DNA of 64,000 nucleotides. Origin: Castor canadensis. Taxonomy: Eukaryota; Chordata; Mammalia; Rodentia; Castoridae. Position 1 is the first letter of the stretch, and every line of letters begins with the position of its first letter. The position numbers and the translations under genes are program-made. The stretch lies in contig NC_133387.1 in the NCBI RefSeq assembly GCF_047511655.1, forward strand, positions 40,094,853 through 40,158,852. The letters run 5' to 3'. The notes under the pieces are model-generated. The model did no database searches and was not told the DNA's origin. It was given only the letters and a program-made list of their open reading frames with translations. Below, one piece after another: positions 48,838 to 58,126 of this stretch.

Positions 48838-49050
48838 TCTTACATATTTTTTGCAGTACTGGGGTTTGAACTCAGGGTCTTGTGTTTGCCACATAGGCAG
48901 CCTACCACTTGAGACACATACCAGGCATTTTTGCTTTACCTATTTTTTCAAATATGGTCTCACATTTATGCTCAGGTTGGCCTGGACCAGGATGCTCCTA
49001 TTTACTCTTCCTGCATAGCTGGGATGAAAGAAGTGTACCATTATACAGTT
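48838..49050 (-). mobile_element. Composite SINE, minus strand
   Basis: GGGGTTTGAACTCAGGGTCT and CTTGAGACACATACCAGGC (tRNA-like), then GGTCTCACATTTATGCTCAG and GCATAGCTGGGATGAAAG (B1-like). Confidence 0.8.
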
Positions 49051-49374
49051 AGTTTTATTTTATTTTCAGTTTTATACATTTTTTTCCTCTTTTTTTCATT
49101 TTAGAAAATACAACATATCTATGTGGTTCAAAGGTCAAAATTTTATAAAAAGGAATACTCAGAGAAGACTCCCTTCCATATTTTTCATTTACCCTGCCTG
49201 CTGTAGGGCATCTACATCTGCTTATTTATCCTATCTGCTTCTTATTTATCTTACCAGTATTTCTTTTTGCAAAAATAAGCAAATTCAAATGTACACACAC
49301 ATATAGCCACCTTTTCTTATCTTTAGAGGTGGTCTCTGCCTTTCTTTTTTGCCAAATAGTATATCATGGAGATC

Positions 49375-49530
49375 ATTATTTGGTAGTGTATTAGGTGTTT
49401 GCAGAGGAACAGAAGCAATAGGGTGTGTATATGTATGTTTATATGTTTGTGCATATATATATATATATATATGTGATTTATTACAAAGTATTGACTCACA
49501 CAGTTTTGAAGTCTGATCTGCAAGGTTGTC
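49375..49530 (+). mobile_element. Old interspersed repeat with (TA)n core, family not assigned
   Basis: TAGTGTATTAGGTGTTTGCA, GAGGAACAGAAGCAATAGGG, (TA)n at 49453-49474, then GATTTATTACAAAGTATTGA. The same element appears reversed at 51390-51608. Confidence 0.5.
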
Positions 49531-49899
49531 TGTATTCTTTTAAGAATCTTACCATAATTTTCTTGATAACTTAATACATGTATATGATAATTTTGAGGAA
49601 TATTCCATGAGTACTTGAAAATAAGCTGCATTCTTTATTGTAAAGTTCATCTTTTAGTAATAAAGTAAGCCTTACTGTGTTCTGCAGAACTTCTGTAACC
49701 TAACTTATTTTTCATTCCTTTGAGTGAGTGGCATGATAAATTCCCTACTGTTACTGTGTCTTTCTCCATGTATTATAGGGAATTTTTACTTTGTGTAAAT
49801 TACTGCTATGATAAATAACAAAACAATATTTGTAACATTTTTAATGAGATTGTGATCTTTAGCATATTATCCTTTTTATCCACTTAATGCTTTTTATTC

Positions 49900-49942
49900 A
49901 CTACTCATGCTCTACAAATTGAGCCACACCTCCAGCCCTCAC
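49900..49942 (-). mobile_element. Partial tRNA-derived SINE, minus strand
   Basis: Only the end GCTCTACAAATTGAGCCACA CCTCCAGCCC survives. Confidence 0.6.
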
Positions 49943-50454
49943 TACCAGTGTCTTCATCTATCTTTTTCAGTCATCTCATAGATGAAGTTTATCTTTCAGT
50001 AGATTATTTATAAACAGCTTATAAGTATGATGCTGACTCTTTGTATATCAAAAACTAGTTCTGTTACAAGATACAAAGATTGGCTTCATATAAAATTCTC
50101 TACTCACACTTTGTTTCATTCAGCTTCTGAAAACAGTGTTACTCTAGGGTATTATTTGGTATCATTTCCTTTTCTCTCTTCTGGACCATTTGAGAGTCGG
50201 ATGTCAATAAGACTTGTAGTTCAGAATATCTCGTGTATCACCTAAGAACATTCTCTAGAGGCATGATACAACAGTTCAATTAAGATATTTAACATCAATT
50301 TGAGGCTATTAACTAATATATAATCCATAATCAAATTTCTCCAATTTTCATGTGATACACTTTATGGCTGGATTTTGCTTTCCATCCAGGATCCCTTCAG
50401 GATAATTCATAACTCTTTGTACTTGTTGTTAAACCTCATTGGTCTTTTTTGTTG
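49943..50454. other. Intron 2 DNA without recognisable features
   Basis: Nothing recognised. Confidence 0.4.
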
Positions 50455-50575
50455 TTGTTTTGAGAAAATATGTGACTATGTAGCCTAAGGTTGGCCTTGA
50501 AATTGATGTCCTCTTGCCTCCACCTCTTGAGTATACAGACTCTAGGTTTGGGCTACCATTCCTGGGTGGTCCCTT
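50455..50575 (-). mobile_element. B1-like SINE, minus strand
   Basis: TGACTATGTAGCCTAAGGTT, GGCCTTGAAATTGATGTCCT, CTTGCCTCCACCTCTTGAG. Diverged. Confidence 0.75.
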
Positions 50576-50861
50576 TTACTCTAGAAATAGTCTCCACCTT
50601 TTTCTTTTGTCTTTTCTTTCTTTTTTGTTTATTTTTATGACATGGCAAATTTTCAAACTCAGCATTTTAAAGACTGTCTCTCAGTTTGGCATTACACCAT
50701 TGTTTCTTTGTGATTAGATTCAAGTTAAGCATATTATTAGCAAAGATATTATATAGCTAATATGTCCTTCTCAGTGTAGTATATCAGGAGATACATGATT
50801 TGTATCTCAAGGAAATTTTTTGTTCTCTCTCACTATCTCTCTTTTTCTCTATTTATTTAAT

Positions 50862-50996
50862 TACTTACTGTTTGAGACAGTAAGTAAGTAATCTCACTGT
50901 GTAGTCCAGGCTGGCCTCTTAATTGGCAATCCTCCTGCCTCGGCCTCCTGGGTACTTGGATTATAGGTTTGTGCCACCATGCCTGGCCTTTTTTTT
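50862..50996 (-). mobile_element. B1-like SINE, minus strand
   Basis: CTCACTGTGTAGTCCAGGCT, CCTCCTGCCTCGGCCTCCTG, GTGCCACCATGCCTGGCC. Near its tail a short segment, TTACTTACTG, is followed by its reverse-complement-like CAGTAAGTAAG. Confidence 0.88.
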
Positions 50997-51389
50997 CTCT
51001 TTTAAATAGACTTTATTTTTTATAGCAGTGGGTTCAAAATAAATTTGAGCAGAAAGTAGGGTGTGTCTATGAGAATGTTTCTAGATAAGATGAACATTTG
51101 AGTTGGTAACTTCCCTAAAGAGATTATCCTTCCCATTGTAAGAGAAGCATTCAGTCCTTTGATAGCCTGTATAAAGCACAGAAGTAGAGAAAGGGAAAAT
51201 TTTTTTCCTCAACCCCTGTTTTCCCTCTTCATCTCTTCTCTGTCTTTGCCTTCAGACTTGAACTTGCACTATAGTACTTCTGGTTCTTAGGCCTTCGGGC
51301 TTGGGCTGGAACTGTACTGCCAGCTTTCCTGATTCCCTACCTTACAGACAACATATCATGAAACAGCTGAAACTCCATAATTGCATAAG
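50997..51389. other. Intron 2 DNA without recognisable features
   Basis: Nothing confident. Confidence 0.35.
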
Positions 51390-51608
51390 CCAATTCCTTA
51401 TAATAATATCTGTTTAGATGTCTATATCTATCTATACCTGAATTTCTGTCTCTCTAGATAGCTACATACATAGATATCATATATGATATATGTCTTCTTT
51501 TGTGAGAGTTATGTGTATGAAGGGAGGGAGGGAGGGAGAAAGACACAATGAGAATAAGAATATCTTCTATGTGGTTCTGTTTCTCTGAAAAACCCTGATT
51601 AATACCTC
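51390..51608 (-). mobile_element. Old interspersed repeat, reverse copy of the one at 49.4 kb
   Basis: TTGCATAAGCCAATTCCTTA, TA/GA-rich core with (GGGA)n near 51521-51538, then TGGTTCTGTTTCTCTGAAAA and CCCTGATTAATACC. Confidence 0.5.
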
Positions 51609-51614
51609 ATATAA

Positions 51615-51790
51615 ATCATCAAATCAATTTGTCAATATCCACAAAAATAAATTGCTGGAATTTTGATTGGGATTCTATTGAATCTGTAGACCAGTTTGAA
51701 AAGAAATTTAGCAATATTGAAAATTTAGCAATATTGAATATTGAAATTTAGCAATATTGAGTTCATTTATTTAGCTCTTCTTTGTCCCAA
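51615..51790 (-). mobile_element. Old L1 ORF2 fragment, minus strand
   Basis: TCAATTTGTCAATATCCACA, GGAATTTTGATTGGGATTCT and ATTGAATCTGTAGACCAG are reversed ORF2 sequence. Contains three copies of a 17-mer. Confidence 0.7.
51704..51760 (+). repeat. Three copies of a 17-bp unit
   Basis: AAATTTAGCAATATTGA at 51704-51720, 51721-51737 and 51744-51760. The first two abut exactly. Confidence 0.95.
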
Positions 51791-53476
51791 GTGCTCCAGT
51801 TTCAAACTGGGATGTTCTTTATAACTGCAATTACATACTTAATAATGTGTAACTAATGTTGGTTGATGTATTATGTTCTAGTCTTCTCCTAATCTATAAC
51901 TCTGTATGTGTGTGATTTTGAGAATTTTCATTCAGTGAAAAATCTCTGTTTTCTGGGATTATTTTCTTTTAGGTACATTATTGTATTGTTTGTTTTGGAA
52001 TTTCTGTAGGTATATAGGTATGAGTTTGGATGGCTTGCTTTGTGTTTTAATTGTTCAAAGCCCTATTTAATCGCTACAAATATAAATTCATTTAATAAAA
52101 ACTGTCTTCTTTTGGTCTTATTTTACACACACACACACTCCTCAGGATTCTTATGTTTAGTTGTTTAATTCTTGCTATTTATCACCATCCTTCCATATGT
52201 CCCTTTTTCAAGGTGTTCCTTCTGTCCCCACTAAGCACTGTTTTTTTCATAAATTCTCACCTTTCCCAGTAGTCTTTCTTAAATAGTTTCCAATCCTTTC
52301 TTTTGAAATTCTGGTGGCAAATGCCCTGAATAGGTTCCAAATCTTTGCTTAGAATTTCATCACACAGAGTTGGATATACTCTTGGTGTGGTGAACCTTAG
52401 TTGGTATTAGCTAATTTTACCATCTCCATCATATTTTCTCTCTTTTACATAGTCCTCATCTGATTCTACTTTGGGTTGATTCCAAAGCCTATTTAGTGGG
52501 CCTTAGATTTTTATTTTCTCCATTGTATGTAAAATGAAGTGTTACTCTCTTTGTTTCCTACTTATGCCATGGATGTGAGCTATATGTGCTTTTTATTTAT
52601 TCCCTTTAATGATCTGTTCTTTGGGGGAGGGTGTGTTGGAAAGATTGAAACTGAGATTGTCTGTTTTTATCCTCAGGACTAGAAATCTAGCACTCCTGTA
52701 TATAATTCTAATTGAAATTAAATCTACATAGGATAAGTTAAAGAAACCTTACATAATAGGAACTAAGAAAAACTGAAGTTGAGCTAATGTGTGAGGAAAA
52801 CGAAGATTGTTCTTCACACCTTAGCATCAGTTTAAATAATTTTTTTCTTTAATTCTTTCTTTTCTTGCCATATGTTTTAGAACTTCACCAAAGCAGTCTG
52901 AGGAGAAAAATGGTTTTGTTTTGTTTTAAAGTATGTACTATATATAATAATCAGTTTAGGAATTTAAAAGGAAAGAAAATTTGCTCATTCACTTTAAGTA
53001 GCTTTGATAAGTAAATCAGTTAATTTTTTTCAAGAGTATATCTCTTGTCAAATTGAATGCACAAAAACCAGACCTAGATCTCACAAGTCATTCTTTTCCT
53101 TTAAGTTTCTTAGCTTTACTAGCTAACATTTGAGTTGATTCTGTGGTATTTTTGTTGTCCCATTCCATTCACAGGTTTAGTATCCTACTTTATTGACCCT
53201 ATAATTATTAGGTATGTCATAATTACTAAGAAAGTTTTGCATGAGTCTGTGCTAGTCATCAATTCTGATTCAGGATAGCAACTTGATATGGACTTAACTA
53301 TATGAACGATACATCTTAAAAAACCTGCATTTTACTTGTGAAAAAATTAAGACAAATAGAAATGGGCAGTATTATGAGCTGTTTGAATCACAACATAATA
53401 GTTCAAAACAGTATATTTAAAAACTATTCTCAAACTTCTGTACTCTTTAAACTTATGCCTTTATAGTATATGCAAT

Positions 53477-53478
<2 letters not shown>
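51791..53478. other. Intron 2 DNA, mostly unassigned
   Basis: AT-rich. A short (AC) run lies near 52126-52138. No exon or confident repeat seen. Confidence 0.4.

Positions 53479-53511
<33 letters not shown>
53479..53511 (+). repeat. (TG)n microsatellite
   Basis: About 16 TG units. Confidence 0.95.
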
Positions 53512-53512
<1 letters not shown>

Positions 53513-53539
53513 TGAGTGTGTTTTCATCTAGCATTACTG

Positions 53540-54390
53540 GCTCATAACTCTCTCCCCAAAGCAAGCCACAGAAACTAGACATTCTCTTCTCCAAGACAGT
53601 TCATAGAAACTTTAATCTTTCCTTGTCTTTTTGTCTTAGAGTTGGCCATAAGGAAATCTTCTGTTTCATCCTTGTCTGATAGTAGATCATATGACCCTCC
53701 TCATTCAAAAGGGTCCCACCTCATGCCCTGAAGACAAGAATGTTTCATAATGAGACCAAGAAGATTGGAGGCCTTGCTGGGTTTCCATGCTCAGATTGTT
53801 AGCATTAGATCATATCCTTTTTGTCCATTCACATTTTGACAGGGTTGGCCATGCTTCAGTCATTAAACCCTAAAGGACAGGGTTCAGAGAACTTCCAGAG
53901 AGCTGAACACAGAGGTTTTTGGAGTATGGCATGCCTGGACAGGGCATGGAAGCTGCTTAACATTTGCCATATATCTCAAAACTATGTATCTCCTCGTCTG
54001 TGTCCTTTGTAATGTCTGTTATAATAAATCAGTAAACTTAAGTGTCTCCCTGAGTTTTGTGAGCCACTCAAGCAAATTAAGAAGAAGGGGATGTATAAAC
54101 CCCAATTCATACCTCATTATTCAGAAGCATAGGTAAAACAACCTTTGCTAATGATTGGCATCTAAAGTGGGTGGAGTGTCTGAGCCTTCATCCTGTAGGA
54201 TCTTCAGTCCTGGGCCTGAGCCTTCAACCTGTGGAATCTGACAGTCCCTAAATTAAATATTGTGAGAATTAAATTGTATTAGTGGACACCCAGCTGCTGT
54301 CCACTGCAGAATTAGTTGCTTGCTCACTTGTGGGAAGAAATCCCTAGAGCTTTTGAAGCTACAAAAATCTTCTCTGTTAATTGTTGTGGT
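53540..54390 (+). mobile_element. ERVL LTR (MLT2-type)
   Basis: Matches the layout of MLT2 LTRs: CTCTCTCCCCAAAGCAAGCC near the start, AATAAATCAGTAAACTTAAG and GTCTCCCTGAGTTTTGTGAG at the poly(A)/R region, CCTTCAACCTGTGGAATCTG, then GGACACCCAGCTGCTGTCCA and ACTTGTGGGAAGAAATCCC at the end. Solo LTR, no internal coding region. Confidence 0.85.
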
Positions 54391-54505
54391 ATGAAGGAAA
54401 AGACAAAGCAGTTTGGCTTTTCTAACACAGTATGATACCAGTTTTATGTAAATTAGATTTTTATGCCCTGTCTTAAAGCAAATAAAAAGAAAAATGATTT
54501 TATTA

Positions 54506-54598
54506 GAGGAAGATGTAGGGCTAGGGTTTGAACTCAGTGTTGCTCTTGTTAGGCAAGTGTTCTACAGCTTGAGCCAACTTCTCTACCTTTTAGCTTTA
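54506..54598 (-). mobile_element. tRNA-derived SINE, minus strand
   Basis: GGGCTAGGGTTTGAACTCAG, GGCAAGTGTTCTACAGCTTG, AGCCAACTTCTCTACC. Confidence 0.8.
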
Positions 54599-56420
54599 GG
54601 TTTTTTTTTTTTAATTATTGTTGTGCTAGGTGGGGGTACATTGGAGTATTTACAAAGGTTCTTACAATGTATGAAATATATCATTCTTGAATTCATTCCT
54701 CCACTACTCTTTTTCATGCCCCCTGCCCCAGTTCCTGGAACAGTTCCAACAGGTATCATTTTTGCATTTACTTACATGTGTATACATTATTTGCACCATA
54801 TTCATCCTCCTATCCTTTTCCCCACCACTGTCCCTCTGCCCCTGGTACCATCCTCCTCCCCACCACCTCTTGGTAGAACCTGTTCCACCCTCCTGTTCTC
54901 TGATTTTGTAGAATGAAAAAATACAAAAGATATAGAAGCAACAGGGCAATTTTGGTAGTTTAAGAAAAAGATAGCTATGCAGAAGGATTCTTTGTGTTGT
55001 TTCCATGCATATATGTATTATAACCCAAACTGGCTGATCTCTACCAGTCCTCTGACTACTCCCTAGTCCACTTCCCATGCCTTAACCAGTTTAAGATTAC
55101 AGTGAGCACATGAACCATATCAAGTTTTGGTTTCTTTCCCTTGTTCTACCTCTCCTGTGCGCAGTTTCCCTTTAGTGTGACCTATCTCCAATAATATTGC
55201 TGCACTTATTTTAGGTCTGTAAGCCACATTTGAGACAAAACATGCAAATTTTGGCCTTTTGAGCCTGACTTACTTCACTTAAGATAATGTTCTCCAGTTC
55301 TATCCATTTACCTGCGAATGTCAAAATTTCATTCTGGCTGTGTGGCTGAGTAAAATTCCATTGTGTATAAATACCACATTTTCTTAATCCGTTTGTCAGT
55401 AGTGGGGCATCTTGGCTATTTCCATAGCTTGGCTACTATGAATAGTGCTGCAACAAACATGGGTGTTCAGGTGCCTTTGTAATAACCTGAGTCACATTCC
55501 TTTGGGTATATCCCTAGGAGTGGTATGCTGGATCATATGACAGGTCTATGTTTAGTTTTTTAAGAAGCCTCTATATCCCAAGTGGTTGTACTAGTTTACA
55601 TTCCCACCATCAGTGGGTGGGGGTTCCTTTTTCCCTGCATCCTCACCAACATTTGTTGTGGGTGGTGTTTTTTGATGATAGCTATTCTAACCAGGAGTAA
55701 AGTGGAATCTTAGTGTAGTTTTGATTTGCATTTCCTTTATGGCCGGGGACGGTGTGCATTTTTTCATATGTTTTTTAGCCATTTGAACTTCTTCCTTTGA
55801 AAAAGTTCTGTTTAGTTCAGTTGCCCATTTCTTTATTGGTTCATTGATACTTTGGGAGTTTGGTTTTTTGAGCTCCTTATATATTCTGTTTATCAGTCCT
55901 TTGTATGATATAGAGCTAGCAAATATTTTCTCCCACTCTGTGGTGTCCTCTTCAATTTAGAGAACATCTCTTTTGTTGTGCAGAAGCTTTTTGATTACAT
56001 TTAGTCCCATTTGTCCATCCTTTCTCTTAGTTGCTGAGATGCTGAGGAAGTCCTTGCCTATGGCTATTGCTTCCAGAATATTCCCTGCTCTTTCCTGTAC
56101 TAGCTTCAAGGTTTCAGGTCTGATTTTAAGGTCTTTAATCTACTTTGAATTGCTACTAATACAAGGTGACAGACATGGATCTAGTTTCAGTTTTCTGCAG
56201 GCAGGTACCCAGTTTTCCCAGCAACATTTGTTGAAGAGGCTATCTTTTCTCTATTATGTGTTTTTGGGACCTGTGTCAAAAATTAGGTGGGTATAGCTGT
56301 GTAGGTTCAGATCTGGGTCCTCTATTCTGTTACACTGGTCTTCATAACTGTTTGGTTTTTTGTTTTTTTTGTTTTTTGGGGTTTTTTTTGCCAGTACCAC
56401 ACTATTTTTATTGCTGTGGC

Positions 56421-56480
56421 TTTTAGTTTGAATTCAGGTATTGTGATACCTTTTAGTTTGAATTCAGGTATTGTGATACC
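56421..56480 (-). repeat. Exact 30-bp tandem duplication inside L1 ORF2
   Basis: Two identical 30-bp units, 56421-56450 and 56451-56480. The length is a multiple of three, so the ORF2-like frame reads [10 protein letters not shown] twice. Confidence 0.95.
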
Positions 56481-56820
56481 TCCAGTATTGCTGTTTTTGC
56501 TCAGGATTGCCTTGGCTATTTGAGGTCTTTTGGGATTTTGATGGGAATTGTGTTGGACCTGTAGATTGCTTTTGGTATTGTAGCCATTCATACTTTGTTG
56601 ACTCTGCCAATCCATGAGCATGGGAAATCTTTCTACTTTCTATAGTTTTCTTCAATTCATTTCTTCAGTGGTTTGCAGTTCTCCTTGTAGAGGTTATTCA
56701 CATCCTGTTAAGTTTATTCCTAGGTATTTGATTTTTTTTTGAGGCTATTTTAAATGGAATTGTTTTCCTATATTCTTTCTCAATCTGCTCATTGTTGGTA
56801 TAGGAAGGCTACTGATTTTT

Positions 56821-57630
56821 TTTTTTTTTTGGTCTGGTTTGTTTATTGTTTTTTTGTTTTGTGGTTTTTTTTTTTTTCATTTTTCTTTTATTATTCATAT
56901 GTGCATACAAGGCTTGGTTCATTTCTCCCCCCTGCCCCCACCCCCTCCCTTACCACCCACTCCACCCCCTCCCGCTCCCCCCCCTCAATACCCAGCAGAA
57001 ACTATTTTGCCCTTATCTCTAATTTTGTTGTAGAGAGAGTATAAGCAATAATAGGAAGGAACAAGGGGTTTTGCTGGTTGAGATAAGGATAGCTATACAG
57101 GGCATTGACTCACATTGATTTCCTGTGCGTGGGTGTTACCTTCTAGGTTAATTCTTTTTGATCTAACCTTTTCTCTAGTTCCTGGTCCCCTTTTCCTATT
57201 GGCCTCAGTTGCTTTAAGGTATCTGCTTTAGTTTCTCTGCATTAAGGGCAACAAATGCTAGCTAGTTTTTTAGGTGTCTTACCTATCCTCACCCCTCCCT
57301 TGTGTGCTCTCGCTTTTATCATGTGCTCATAGTCCAATCCCCTTGTTGTGTTTGCCCTTGATCTAATGTCCACATATGAGGGAGAACATACGATTTTTGG
57401 TTTTGGGCCAGGCTAACCTCACTCAGAATGATGTTCTCCAATTCCATCCATTTACCAGCGAATGATAACATTTCGTTCTTCTTCATGGCTGCATAAAATT
57501 CCATTGTGTATAGATACCACATTTTCTTAATCCATTCGTCAGTGCTGGGGCACCTTGGCTGTTTCCATAACTTGGCTATTGTGAATAGTGCCGCAATAAA
57601 CATGGATGTGCAGGTGCCTCTGGAGTAACA
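56821..57630 (-). mobile_element. Young 5'-truncated L1 nested in the older L1, 17-bp TSD, two A tracts
   Basis: 810 bp with the exact duplication GAAGGCTACTGATTTTT at 56804-56820 and 57631-57647. On the minus strand it encodes the ORF2 C-terminus (CPSTDEWIKKMWYLYTMEFY at about 57550-57500), then 3'UTR. Its tail has two T tracts on the + strand (56816-56830 and 56865-56877) separated by 34 bp of non-L1-looking sequence. Confidence 0.92.
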
Positions 57631-58100
57631 GAAGGCTACTGATTTTTGTAAGTTGATTTTGTATCCTGCTACATTGCTGAAGCCGTTTATCTAGGAGGAT
57701 TTGGGTGGAGTTTTCGAGTGTTTAAGATCCTGTTATCTGTGATTAGGGATAGTTTGACTACTTCTTTACCTATTTGTATTCCTTTTATTTCTTCTTATTG
57801 CCTTATTGCTCTGGGTACATATTCCAGGACTATGTTGAATAGCAGTGGGGAGAGTGGGCACTCTTGTCTCGTTCCTGACTTTAGGGAATATGGTTTCAGT
57901 TTTTCCTCATTAAGTATAATGTTGGCTGTATGTTTGTCATATATAGCTTTTACAAAGTTGAGGTACATTTCTTCTATTCCTAGTTTCATCTGAGCTTTTA
58001 TCATGAAATGGTGTTGAATCTTATCAAAGGCTTTTTCTGTGTCTATTGAGATAATCAGTAGCTCATCAAAGAGTTTTGTCTTGCTTCTGCTAATGTGCAG

Positions 58101-58126
58101 TAAATGTAATTAAATAATTACATTTA
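58101..58126. repeat. Perfect 12-bp inverted repeat, 2-nt spacer, in L1
   Basis: TAAATGTAATTA, AA, TAATTACATTTA. Likely a template-switch scar within the L1. Confidence 0.9.
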
